A stretch of DNA of 64,000 nt from assembly GCF_034531395.1 (NCBI RefSeq), contig NZ_JARVCO010000007.1, positions 248,001 to 312,000 of the forward strand, in the 5' to 3' direction. The notes beneath the pieces are model-generated. The model had not been told where the DNA came from, ran no database searches, and worked only from the letters and a program-made list of their open reading frames with translations. The position numbers were made by a program, and so were the translations under genes. Shown here one piece after another: positions 51,163-59,599 of this stretch. This DNA comes from Pontiella agarivorans. GTDB lineage: Bacteria; Verrucomicrobiota; Kiritimatiellia; Kiritimatiellales; Pontiellaceae. Each line of letters starts with the position of its first letter. Position 1 is the first letter of the stretch.

Positions 51163-51226
51163 TGTGGCAGGCGGGACGCCTGCGATACATTCTCCCGTAC
51201 CGCAGGCGTCCTGCCTGCCAAAGCAA
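51163..51226 (+). repeat. Long GCAGGCGG hairpin repeat between arsR and acr3
   Basis: GGCAGGCGGGACGCCTGCG and its near-perfect inverse CGCAGGCGTCCTGCCTGCC are separated by about 16 bases (ATACATTCTCCCGTAC). No T-tract follows, so it is a stable stem in the message or a mobile palindromic repeat. A worn relative is at 21202-21245. Confidence 0.65.
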
Positions 51227-51237
51227 CAGAGGAAAAA

Positions 51238-52284
51238 ATGAGCGAAGACAAAAATACAGGCATCGGTTTTTTTGAAAAGTACTTAACGCTGTGGGTGGCG
51301 CTGTGCATGGTGGCCGGGATTCTGATCGGACGGTTTCTGCCGGCGATCCCGGAGTTTCTGGGTAAACTGGAATACGCGAATGTTTCGATTCCGGTGGCGG
51401 TGCTGATCTGGATCATGATCTATCCGATGATGATGAAGGTCGACTTTAAGAGCGTGAAACACGTCGGCGAAAATCCGCAGGGGCTGTATCTGACGTGGAT
51501 CACGAACTGGCTGATTAAACCGTTCACCATGTTCGGCATTGCCTGGCTCTTTTTCTACGTGATTTTCAAGGACCTGATCCCGCCGGAGCTGGCAAAGGAT
51601 TATCTGGCCGGCGCGGTGCTGCTCGGTGCGGCGCCGTGCACGGCGATGGTGTTTGTCTGGAGTCATCTGACGAAGGGCAATCCGGCTTACACGGTGGTGC
51701 AGGTGGCGACGAACGATCTGATCATTCTCGTGGCATTTGTGCCGATCGTTAAATTTCTGCTCGGCGTCAGCGATGTGCATGTGCCGTGGGATACGCTTTT
51801 TCTTTCCGTCGTATTGTTTGTGGTGGTGCCGCTGACCGCCGGGGCGCTTACGCGCGGCCATATGCTGAAAACCAAAGGGCAGGCGTATTTCGAAAAAACG
51901 TTCCTTCCAAAGTTTGGAAACACAACGATTATCGGGCTGCTGCTGACGCTCGTGATTATCTTCTCGTTCCAGGGCGATGTGATCATTGCAAACCCGGTGC
52001 ACATCGGTCTGATTGCGGTGCCGCTGATTCTGCAGACGGTGCTGATTTTCTTTGTGGCTTACTTTGGAGCGAAGGCCATGAAACTGCCGCACTGCGTGGC
52101 GGCTCCGGCCGGCATGATCGGGGCGTCGAACTTTTTCGAGCTGGCGGTGGCGGTGGCGATTGCGCTGTTCGGTACCAGCTCGCCGGTGGCGCTCGCCACG
52201 ATCGTCGGGGTGCTGGTGGAAGTGCCGGTGATGCTGGCCCTCGTCGGCTTCGCCAACCGCACAAAGAACTGGTTTAAGGATTAA
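51238..52284 (+). CDS. acr3: ACR3-family arsenite efflux permease
   Basis: The 348-residue protein has about ten membrane segments and the ACR3 blocks WIMIYPMMMKVDF, GAVLLGAAPCTAMVFVWSHLTKGNP (with the essential Cys) and HCVAAPAGMIGASNFFELAVAVAIALFG. It exports As(III), probably energised by the proton motive force or assisted by ArsA. The operon order arsR-acr3-arsC-arsD-arsA is typical. Confidence 0.95.
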   Translation: MSEDKNTGIGFFEKYLTLWVALCMVAGILIGRFLPAIPEFLGKLEYANVSIPVAVLIWIMIYPMMMKVDFKSVKHVGENPQGLYLTWITNWLIKPFTMFGIAWLFFYVIFKDLIPPELAKDYLAGAVLLGAAPCTAMVFVWSHLTKGNPAYTVVQVATNDLIILVAFVPIVKFLLGVSDVHVPWDTLFLSVVLFVVVPLTAGALTRGHMLKTKGQAYFEKTFLPKFGNTTIIGLLLTLVIIFSFQGDVIIANPVHIGLIAVPLILQTVLIFFVAYFGAKAMKLPHCVAAPAGMIGASNFFELAVAVAIALFGTSSPVALATIVGVLVEVPVMLALVGFANRTKNWFKD

Positions 52285-52305
52285 ATACCTAAAAAAGGAA
52301 CTGCT

Positions 52306-52740
52306 ATGAGCAAAAAAATGAGTCTGCTGTATCTCTGCACCGGTAATTCCTGCCGCAGCCAGATGGCGGAGGGCTGGACGCGGGCGCTGAAGGGCGATCA
52401 GATTGAAGTCTATTCGGCCGGCATTGAAACCCATGGGCTGAACCCGAATGCGGTGAACGTGATGGCCGAAGCGGGCGTCGATATCTCGAATCAAAAGTCG
52501 CAGCATATTGATGAATTCAAAGACACGAAAATTGATTATGTAATTACGGTCTGTGCCCACGCCCACGAAACCTGTCCGTTTTTTCCGGGCGATGCCAAGG
52601 TATTGCACGTCGGCTTTGATGATCCGCCCAAGCTTTCGCCGGCGGATGCTTCCGAAGAAGTGAAACTCGACGGCTTCAGGCGTGTACGTGACGAAATCAA
52701 AGCCTTCGTAGAAACCCTTCCGGGGTCGCTGGAACAATAA
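52306..52740 (+). CDS. arsC: Arsenate reductase (low-MW phosphatase type)
   Basis: The 144-residue protein has the P-loop [14 protein letters not shown] (nucleophilic Cys in CxGNxCR), the DxP-like acidic region and further Cys ([12 protein letters not shown]) of thioredoxin-linked ArsC. It reduces arsenate to arsenite for export by ACR3. Located 21 bp after acr3. Confidence 0.95.
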   Translation: MSKKMSLLYLCTGNSCRSQMAEGWTRALKGDQIEVYSAGIETHGLNPNAVNVMAEAGVDISNQKSQHIDEFKDTKIDYVITVCAHAHETCPFFPGDAKVLHVGFDDPPKLSPADASEEVKLDGFRRVRDEIKAFVETLPGSLEQ

Positions 52741-52742
52741 AA

Positions 52743-52812
52743 AATGAACCACGGAATACACGTAAAATTTGAAGGACTTCTCTTCCGTGTATTCTGTGTA
52801 TTCCGTGGTTGT
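52743..52812. repeat. Inverted repeat of the CCACGGAATACACG family
   Basis: AACCACGGAATACACGTAAA and the later TCTGTGTATTCCGTGGTT form a long stem between arsC and arsD. It matches the repeat at 40597. It lies inside the operon and could process or stabilise the message. Confidence 0.6.
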
Positions 52813-52831
52813 CCTAATTGGAGAATAAAAT

Positions 52832-53182
52832 ATGAAAACACTGAAAATATATGATCCCGCGATGTGCTGTTCAACCGGAGTATGCGGTCCGGATGTCGAT
52901 ACCGAGCTGGTGCAGCTGGCCAACTTCCTGAAAAATCTCGATGCCTGTTCCGTAAAAGTGGAGCGCTATAACCTTTCTCAGGAACCGGCGGCGTATACCG
53001 CCGGCGTCGTTGCCGAAACGCTCAAAGAGAAAGGTACTGATGCCCTGCCGCTTGTCCTGATCGATGACGAAGTGATCAGCACTGGTGAATATCCGGACCT
53101 TGGAAAATTATCGGGCCTGCTCGGCACCTCCGAAATCTCAATGGAAATGCCCGACTGCTCCGGCTGCTGCGGGTGTGACTGA
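52832..53182 (+). CDS. arsD: ArsD arsenic metallochaperone
   Basis: The 116-residue protein has the invariant early cysteines (AMCCSTGVCGPDVD) with which ArsD holds As(III) and hands it to ArsA, and a thioredoxin-like fold. The C-terminus bears two more cysteine pairs (DCSGCCGCD). It lies directly before arsA, as usual. Confidence 0.93.
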   Translation: MKTLKIYDPAMCCSTGVCGPDVDTELVQLANFLKNLDACSVKVERYNLSQEPAAYTAGVVAETLKEKGTDALPLVLIDDEVISTGEYPDLGKLSGLLGTSEISMEMPDCSGCCGCD

Positions 53183-53215
53183 AATAAAAATTCGCTTCCT
53201 CTGTGAGGAGATTCA

Positions 53216-55012
53216 ATGAACGTACTTCTGAATAAAGCAACGCGGTTTCTGTTTTTCACCGGCAAGGGCGGGGTGGGTAAAACCTCGATGTCCTGTGCCG
53301 TGGCGGTGGGGCTGGCGCAAGCCGGAAAAAAGGTGTTGTTAATCAGCACCGATCCGGCGTCGAACCTGCACGAAGTGCTGGAAACCGATCTTGGTTCACA
53401 GCCGGTGCCGGTTAACGGGGTGCCCGGTCTCGACGCCATGAATATTAATCCAATGGTCGCCGCCGAAGAATATCGGGAACGCATGGTCGGTCCTTACCGC
53501 GGCGTTCTGCCGGATGACGCGGTCCAGCAGATGGAGGAACAGCTGTCCGGTGCCTGTACCGTTGAGATTGCGGGCTTTAATGAATTCTCCAAAATGATCG
53601 GCGACGAAACGCTGATCGGCGGCTATGACCATGTGGTGCTCGATACGGCGCCGACCGGTCACACGCTGCGTCTGCTGAATCTGCCGTCGGCGTGGAACGA
53701 ATTTATCGCCGGGAACGAAACCGGCTCTTCCTGCCTGGGGCCGGTCGCCGGCCTGGCCGATCAGAAAGCACTCTATGAACAGGTGGTGAATGCCCTCAAA
53801 AATCCGGAACAGACCCTGCTCGTTTTGGTGGCCCGCGCCGAGCCGATGAGTCTGGCTGAAGCCGCCCGCGCCAGTATCGAATTGGCGGAGCTGGGGCTGA
53901 CCAATCAACATCTGATTTTAAACGGGGTCTTTTCGAACGAAACGTCCGATAAAATGGGCCGGGATTTTGCGGCGAAATCAGCGAAGGCACTTTCTGCAAT
54001 GCCGGAAATTTTCCAATCCCTGGAACAAACGGAAGTCCCGTTCCGTCCGCATGGTGTGATGGGCGTCGATGCGCTCAAAGCGGTCGCTGCCGGTGAAGCC
54101 GATCCCGCCTGGCTCGATGCCCCGGATACCCTGCTCGAAAAACTGCCGACCGCGCTGGAAAATGTCAGCGAGTGGGAGGCCCTTTTTCAATCCCTGGAAA
54201 AACAGGGCTGCGGCGTGGTGATGACGATGGGCAAGGGCGGCGTGGGTAAAACCGTGATGGCCTCCACCATTGCAGCCGAACTGGCGCGGCGCGGTCATTC
54301 GGTCCTGCTGTCCACGACTGATCCGGCGGCGCATGTGGCCGAAACGATCGGGGCGGATTCGGGAAACCTGCAGGTGAGCCGGATCGATCCAAAAGCCGAA
54401 ACGGAAGCCTATTGTGAAGGCATTCTGGAAAAGAACCGCGGCAAGCTTTCGGAAGATGATCTGGCGTTGCTCGAAGAGGAACTGCGGTCGCCGTGCATTG
54501 AAGAGATTGCCGTGTTCCAGGCGTTTGCCCAGACCGTGGCGAAGGGGACGGATCAGTTTATCGTGCTCGATACCGCGCCGACCGGTCACACCCTGTTGCT
54601 GCTCGATTCAACCGAGGCGTATCACCGCGAAGTCGCGAAATCGGCCGATGATATTCCGGCCGAGGTGAAGGAGCTGCTGCCGCACATCCGCGATCCGGAA
54701 TTCACCAAGATCCTGATTGTGGCCCTGCCCGAAGCGACGCCGACGCACGAGGCGGCGGATCTGCAGCGCGATCTGCGGCGCGCGGGCATTGAGCCGTTCG
54801 GCTGGATCATTAACCGCAGCTTTGCGGTTTCAGGAACCTCCGATCCGGTGCTCTGCGCCAAGGGCCTGCACGAAACCGAATACATTGCGGAAATCGCCGG
54901 CGGCCTGTCGGCAAAGCAGACGGTGATTTCGCCGTGGGTCGGCGCGGAGCTTTCCGGTGTGGATAACCTTCAATTGCTGACGGAGGCCGCGACTCCGGAT
55001 CCGGTGGGTTAA
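53216..55012 (+). CDS. arsA: ArsA arsenite-stimulated ATPase
   Basis: The 598-residue protein is a tandem duplication of two ATPase halves, each with a deviant Walker A (GKGGVGKTSMSC near residue 18 and GKGGVGKTVMAS near 341) and the switch DTAPTGHTLRLL/DTAPTGHTLLLL. Cys residues in EEQLSGACTVEI and EELRSPCIEEI match the metalloid sites. It powers arsenite efflux. Two palindrome copies (54011 exact, 54185 near) lie in it. Confidence 0.95.
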   Translation: MNVLLNKATRFLFFTGKGGVGKTSMSCAVAVGLAQAGKKVLLISTDPASNLHEVLETDLGSQPVPVNGVPGLDAMNINPMVAAEEYRERMVGPYRGVLPDDAVQQMEEQLSGACTVEIAGFNEFSKMIGDETLIGGYDHVVLDTAPTGHTLRLLNLPSAWNEFIAGNETGSSCLGPVAGLADQKALYEQVVNALKNPEQTLLVLVARAEPMSLAEAARASIELAELGLTNQHLILNGVFSNETSDKMGRDFAAKSAKALSAMPEIFQSLEQTEVPFRPHGVMGVDALKAVAAGEADPAWLDAPDTLLEKLPTALENVSEWEALFQSLEKQGCGVVMTMGKGGVGKTVMASTIAAELARRGHSVLLSTTDPAAHVAETIGADSGNLQVSRIDPKAETEAYCEGILEKNRGKLSEDDLALLEEELRSPCIEEIAVFQAFAQTVAKGTDQFIVLDTAPTGHTLLLLDSTEAYHREVAKSADDIPAEVKELLPHIRDPEFTKILIVALPEATPTHEAADLQRDLRRAGIEPFGWIINRSFAVSGTSDPVLCAKGLHETEYIAEIAGGLSAKQTVISPWVGAELSGVDNLQLLTEAATPDPVG

Positions 55013-55089
55013 TAGGACTTATTCAAATTCGACAGGGCCGCCTGATTTTCGTATCAAGTGGCCTTTTAATTTAGCAGGAGAGAAGAAGA

Positions 55090-56082
55090 ATGCGTTATTG
55101 GATTGTCGGTTTGTTTATTCTGTTGTTTTCCACGGTATCGGAAGTTTCGGCGGCGGAGTGTGCGGCGTGCGGGGATGACTGCGGGTGCGAAGCGGTCTGT
55201 GCGTGTAATCATGAGCCGCGTGCACCGATTGGCGTGATGGGCGATCATGTGCATCACAAAGGGGCCTGGATGACGTCGTACCGTTATATGTTCATGAATA
55301 TGGACAGAACGGACAGCGATGTGTCGGGCTACATGATGCGCCCGCTGAGCATGGATATGCAGATGCATATGTTAGGGGCTATGTACACGCCGATGAATGA
55401 TCTGACGATCGGGCTGATGCTGCCGTATCTCATCAATGACATGGATATGGAAATGGGCGCCATGAGCATGCCCATGGAAATGAACTCGGAAGGATTCGGG
55501 GACCTGAAGCTGTCGGGTATCTACCGCCTGTGGTCTTCCTCCGTGCAGCAGCTGCTGGTGAATCTTGCGGTCAGTTTTCCGACGGGGTCCATTGATGAAG
55601 AAAGCGGTGGAAGCCGTCTGCCGTATTCGATGCAGCTCGGGTCCGGTTCGTACGGGCTGATCCCGGGCATCACCTATACCGGTCTGGCCAACGGCTGGGG
55701 CTGGGGCGGGCAGCTGAACGGGACCTTTTATCTGAATGAAAATGACAACGACTATACGCTGGGTGACCGCTATGGAGTGAATATCTGGGGGGCCCGCGAT
55801 CTGTGTAAATCGTCTGCCGTCTCGCTGCGTCTGAAAGGTTCGCGTATTGAAAATATTGATGGAGCGGATCCGGAATTTACCCCGATGATGATTGCCAATA
55901 ATCCATTAATGGATCCGAATCTGCGTGCCGGGACCCGGCTGGATCTGCTGGCGGGCATTGATTACCGGTGGAACACGGTTCGTCTGGCCCTCGAAGGCGG
56001 TGCGCCGGTTTACGAAGAACTGGACGGTCCGCAGCTGGAAACCCAATGGATGGTCATCGGCGGGCTGCAGTTGTCCTTCTGA
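55090..56082 (+). CDS. Met/Cys-rich outer-membrane protein of the ars operon
   Basis: This 330-residue protein has a signal peptide, then a Cys-rich stretch ECAACGDDCGCEAVCACNHE and a Met/His-rich stretch (MFMNMD, MMRPLSMDMQMHMLG, NDMDMEMGAMSMPMEM), followed by beta strands and a terminal Phe (GGLQLSF). It resembles the metal-resistance 'transporter' barrels found near copper efflux genes. Soft-metal binding at the cell surface is likely, with copper or arsenite as candidates. It is 77 bp after arsA, probably in the same transcript. Confidence 0.72.
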   Translation: MRYWIVGLFILLFSTVSEVSAAECAACGDDCGCEAVCACNHEPRAPIGVMGDHVHHKGAWMTSYRYMFMNMDRTDSDVSGYMMRPLSMDMQMHMLGAMYTPMNDLTIGLMLPYLINDMDMEMGAMSMPMEMNSEGFGDLKLSGIYRLWSSSVQQLLVNLAVSFPTGSIDEESGGSRLPYSMQLGSGSYGLIPGITYTGLANGWGWGGQLNGTFYLNENDNDYTLGDRYGVNIWGARDLCKSSAVSLRLKGSRIENIDGADPEFTPMMIANNPLMDPNLRAGTRLDLLAGIDYRWNTVRLALEGGAPVYEELDGPQLETQWMVIGGLQLSF

Positions 56083-56107
56083 AACCGGTACCTATCCGGC
56101 AGAACTT

Positions 56108-56137
56108 AAAACGGGCTTTTGGCCCGTTTTTTTGTAT
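56108..56137 (+). terminator. Rho-independent terminator of the ars operon
   Basis: AAACGGGC-TTTTG-GCCCGTTT is followed by a T run. It ends the arsR-acr3-arsC-arsD-arsA-OMP transcript, 26 bp after the last stop. Confidence 0.9.
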
Positions 56138-56169
56138 ATAGAGGGCCTCTTCCAGGGATTGGAAAAAAG

Positions 56170-56904
56170 ATGAACGTAGACTATGAACAGCGGTTTTCGA
56201 ATAAAGATACGGGCTGCGAGCGGCCGCATCGGCATGACTATGCCGTGCTTTCCACGGTGATCGGAGGGCAGGTTGAGCTGAATGTGAGAGGCGTGTCGGT
56301 TTCGCTGATTCCGGGCATCCTCTGCCTGATTCCTCCGGATACCCTGCATCATGTGGTTTCTTTTTCGGCCTCATTCTGCGGGGTGCATACGCTGTCCGTT
56401 TTGAAGCTTCCGGATGGTTTGAAATCGATGATGCAGCGCCTGCCGCGCCGGGAAATTCTGATTCGGGATGAGGCGGTTTGTGCTGAATTTATTCGGCTGG
56501 ATACGGCGCGTTCTGTGGAGGATTTTCTATCGGAGGTTTCTCTCTATGGTTCCATGCCGGCCATCCAGGAGGGAGCCTCTTCCAGGCATTGGACGGCTGT
56601 GTGCATTAAGGATTTCCTGGATTCGGATCGGGAAGCCATGGATGCCTCGTCGTTTATTGAAAACACCTTGCCGCATACAAAAACGCATTGTAACCGATTG
56701 TTCAAGGCGGCGTATGGAACGACCATTCAATCCTACCAGCTGGCACAAAAGGCCGAGCGGGCGCGGGTTTTGCTACAATCGGATCGGCCGCTGAGTGAGG
56801 TGGCGCTGGAGGCGGGGTTTTATGACCAAAGTCATATGACCCGAATTTTCAAGGGCGTGTTTCAGCTGACGCCGGAAGCGTATCGGGCCCAGCATCGGGA
56901 ATAA
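56170..56904 (+). CDS. AraC-family transcriptional regulator
   Basis: The 244-residue protein has an N-terminal cupin-like sensing half (CERPHRHDYAVLSTVIGGQVELNVRG) and a C-terminal double helix-turn-helix ending RPLSEVALEAGFYDQSHMTRIFKGVFQLTPEAYR, a typical AraC signature. It begins six bases after an exact copy of the 15-bp palindrome (56150), so the palindrome lies within its leader. The inducer is unknown. Confidence 0.9.
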   Translation: MNVDYEQRFSNKDTGCERPHRHDYAVLSTVIGGQVELNVRGVSVSLIPGILCLIPPDTLHHVVSFSASFCGVHTLSVLKLPDGLKSMMQRLPRREILIRDEAVCAEFIRLDTARSVEDFLSEVSLYGSMPAIQEGASSRHWTAVCIKDFLDSDREAMDASSFIENTLPHTKTHCNRLFKAAYGTTIQSYQLAQKAERARVLLQSDRPLSEVALEAGFYDQSHMTRIFKGVFQLTPEAYRAQHRE

Positions 56905-57003
56905 GATCAGTCTCATACAATCGCACTTTTCGGCGTCGTGATAGAACGGGTGAATCAGTCAGTAAACCCATCACGGAACGACAGAAAAGAAAAGGTGAGA
57001 TGT

Positions 57004-57777
57004 ATGAACAAGCATGAGCAGGAAATTATCGATCAGTTTTCGAAGCAGGCGATTCCCTTCACGCAGGTGCCGGGGCATTTGGATGCCATGCAGCAACTGG
57101 TTGAACTGAGCGGTGTTTCGAAAACGGACGGTGTGTTGGATGTGGCCTGCGGCCCGGGTATGGTGGCCTGCGAATTTGCAAAGCTGGCCGACCGGGTCGA
57201 AGGCATTGATCTGGTTGAACAGATGATTGAGCAGGCCCGGTTGCGTCAGGTGCAGGAAGGGTTGGGAAATATTGCGTGGAAAACGGGAAGCGTGGATGCT
57301 CTGCCGTATGCAGACGACGCATTTTCCATCGTCATCACGCGCTACAGCTTTCATCACTTTTTAAACCCAAGGGCGGTGTTGGCGGAAATGGTCCGGGTTT
57401 GCCGGCCGGGCGGCACGGTGCTGGTGGCCGATGTGTCCATGCCGGAGGATCAGGTGGAGGCATTTAATCAGATGGAACGGCTGCGCGATCCCTCGCATAC
57501 CGCCGCCTTGTCGGATTCGGCCTGGGCCGAACTGCTGGGCGATTCGGGGTTGAGCGATCTGCAGCACAGTCGCTATACCGTGGATATGGAGTTGGAAGCA
57601 CAATTGCAGGCTTCGTTTCCAAAGGCTGGAGATGCAGAAATAATCCGGGAATTATTTCGATCGGATATGGGGAAAAACCGAATGGGAGTGAATGCCCGAA
57701 GGAAGGACGATTCGATATACTACACCTATCCCATCGCGATCTATACGGGGACTAAACCGCCCATCCCTTGTACCTGA
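57004..57777 (+). CDS. Class I SAM-dependent methyltransferase
   Basis: This 257-residue protein has SAM motif I VLDVACGPGMVACEFA, then GIDLVEQMIEQAR and ITRYSFHHFLNPRAVLAEMVRVCRPGGTVLVADV, as in UbiE/Methyltransf_11 enzymes. The substrate cannot be told. Start at MNKHEQEIIDQF. An earlier in-frame start at 56938 is less likely because the added residues resemble none of the family. Confidence 0.87.
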   Translation: MNKHEQEIIDQFSKQAIPFTQVPGHLDAMQQLVELSGVSKTDGVLDVACGPGMVACEFAKLADRVEGIDLVEQMIEQARLRQVQEGLGNIAWKTGSVDALPYADDAFSIVITRYSFHHFLNPRAVLAEMVRVCRPGGTVLVADVSMPEDQVEAFNQMERLRDPSHTAALSDSAWAELLGDSGLSDLQHSRYTVDMELEAQLQASFPKAGDAEIIRELFRSDMGKNRMGVNARRKDDSIYYTYPIAIYTGTKPPIPCT

Positions 57778-57848
57778 AATTCGGTTTCTTGATTCGGATC
57801 AAGGCAGACTATACCGCGTTCGGCCATCCTTTGCGGCTTTTCCGGGGG

Positions 57849-58898
57849 ATGAAAGGGAATGATGTGAAAAAGGCCGGGCTGTTTAAAAAGCTGAATAATG
57901 CAAATCTCTTACGGAGGCTGGTGCAGGGGATCTTTGCGGTATCCACAATCTGGATCGGTTTCCGGTTTTATCTGTTTTATCAGCAATTGGCCGCCGGGGC
58001 GGAACAGGTGATTGAACGGCCGCCGGGGGTGGAGGCGTTTCTGCCGATCAGTTCGCTGATGAGTCTGAAACTCTGGATCGTTTCCGGTGATTTCAACCGG
58101 ATTCATCCGGCGGGACTGGTTCTGTTTCTTGTGATTCTGCTGACCGCTCTGCTGCTGAAACGGGGCTTCTGCAGCTGGGTCTGTCCGGTCGGACTGATTA
58201 CTGAAATGATGAACGGATTGCAGAAGCTGCTGTTCCGCCAGCCGCTGATCGTACGGTGGTGGTTCGATTATCTGCTGCGCAGTATCAAATATCTGCTGCT
58301 CGGTTTTTTCTGCTGGATCATTCTGCTGAAGATGCCGGGTTCAGCGCTGAAAGCCTTTATCTACAGTCCGTATAATCAGATCGCTGATCTGAAGATGCTG
58401 GTCTTTTTTCTCGATCCTTCAACCACAACCATGGTGACGCTTTCCATTCTCACCGTGCTGTCGCTGCTGATCCGCAATGCGTGGTGCCGCTATCTCTGTC
58501 CGTATGGTGCTCTGCTCGGGATGAGCAGTTGGCTGAGCCCCTGGAAAATCCGCCGCGATGCCGGGAGCTGTATTGACTGCCGGAAATGTACGCAGGTGTG
58601 TCCGGCACATATCGAGGTGCATCGGGTGAAAACTGTGCAGTCGGATGAATGCCACGCCTGTCTGCAGTGCGTTGCGGCCTGTCCGGTGAAGGAGACCCTG
58701 CAATTGAGTGTCCGGAGGCGTCGTCTGGTGATTCGGCCCTGGCTGTATGCCCTGCTGCTGATCATTCTTTTTTTCGGCAGCGTATGGATCGCCCGTCTGG
58801 GCGGATTCTGGCAGAACGGGATTCCATTGGAACGATACCGTCAGTATATTCCCCTGCTTGAGCGCCTCAACCATGATCGGGGAAACGGCGTTCACTGA
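57849..58898 (+). CDS. NapH-like polyferredoxin membrane protein
   Basis: This 349-residue membrane protein has Cys motifs [11 protein letters not shown] and [13 protein letters not shown] on membrane loops and two 4Fe-4S sites [12 protein letters not shown] and [12 protein letters not shown]. Such NapH/CcoG-like proteins take electrons from quinol to a periplasmic or cytoplasmic acceptor. No nap gene is near, so the acceptor is unknown. It overlaps the start region of pdxH; the chosen start is [10 protein letters not shown] behind GGGGG. Confidence 0.82.
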   Translation: MKGNDVKKAGLFKKLNNANLLRRLVQGIFAVSTIWIGFRFYLFYQQLAAGAEQVIERPPGVEAFLPISSLMSLKLWIVSGDFNRIHPAGLVLFLVILLTALLLKRGFCSWVCPVGLITEMMNGLQKLLFRQPLIVRWWFDYLLRSIKYLLLGFFCWIILLKMPGSALKAFIYSPYNQIADLKMLVFFLDPSTTTMVTLSILTVLSLLIRNAWCRYLCPYGALLGMSSWLSPWKIRRDAGSCIDCRKCTQVCPAHIEVHRVKTVQSDECHACLQCVAACPVKETLQLSVRRRRLVIRPWLYALLLIILFFGSVWIARLGGFWQNGIPLERYRQYIPLLERLNHDRGNGVH

Positions 58899-58914
58899 TT
58901 GGAAAGGAATGAAG

Positions 58915-59553
58915 ATGATTGACCTGGAAATGATGCGCCGGGAATACCTGAAGGACGGTTTGCACCGGAAGGATTTGTTTGAGGATCCGATTGCGCAGTT
59001 CGAACGCTGGCTCGACCAGGCGGTGAAGGCGGAGATTACGGATCCCACGGCGATGACGGTGGCGACGGTGGATGCGGAGGGGCAGCCGAGTCAGCGCATC
59101 GTGCTGCTGAAGCATCTGGATGAGCGGGGCTTTGTTTTTTATACGAACTATGAAAGTCGTAAGGCGCAGGATATGGCGGACAATGCCAAAGTCAGTCTGC
59201 ACTTCCCCTGGCATATGCTGGAGCGTCAGGTGAAAATCTGCGGTGTGGCGGAACGGGTCAGTCTGACGGAATCCCTGAAATATTTTTCAAGCCGTCCGGC
59301 CGAGAGTCAGCTGGCGGCATGGGCGTCGGCCCAGAGCCGGCCGATTTCCTCGCGGCAGCTGCTGATGAAGCAGTTTAATGCCATGAAGGATAAATTTAAG
59401 CAGGGAAAAATTCCGTTGCCGGATTTCTGGGGCGGCTACCGGGTGGTTCCAACGGTGATTGAATTCTGGCAGGGTGGGGCACATCGCCTCCACGACCGCT
59501 TTGAATATACGCGTTCCGACGATGGCTGGAGTATTGAACGCCTTGCCCCCTGA
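58915..59553 (+). CDS. pdxH: Pyridoxamine 5'-phosphate oxidase
   Basis: The 212-residue FMN enzyme matches Pdx[64 protein letters not shown], and the C-terminal [21 protein letters not shown]...WSIERLAP. It oxidises PNP/PMP to pyridoxal phosphate. The start is the ATG properly spaced from AAAGGA and gives the family's usual length. Confidence 0.95.
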   Translation: MIDLEMMRREYLKDGLHRKDLFEDPIAQFERWLDQAVKAEITDPTAMTVATVDAEGQPSQRIVLLKHLDERGFVFYTNYESRKAQDMADNAKVSLHFPWHMLERQVKICGVAERVSLTESLKYFSSRPAESQLAAWASAQSRPISSRQLLMKQFNAMKDKFKQGKIPLPDFWGGYRVVPTVIEFWQGGAHRLHDRFEYTRSDDGWSIERLAP

Positions 59554-59556
59554 ATA

Positions 59557-59577
59557 AAAGGCCGCCGGCCGGCCTTT
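59557..59577. terminator. Bidirectional hairpin between pdxH and the stress-protein gene
   Basis: AAAGGCC and GGCCTTT form a stem around GCCGGCC between convergent genes. Confidence 0.65.
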
Positions 59578-59599
59578 CGTGAACGTCTATTTTTCTATG

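Noticed and set aside
51283-52923. Leftward open frame of 546 codons opposite acr3 and arsC
   Set aside because: Acr3 and ArsC are certain on the other strand; the product is a His/Arg-rich shadow typical of high-GC genes.
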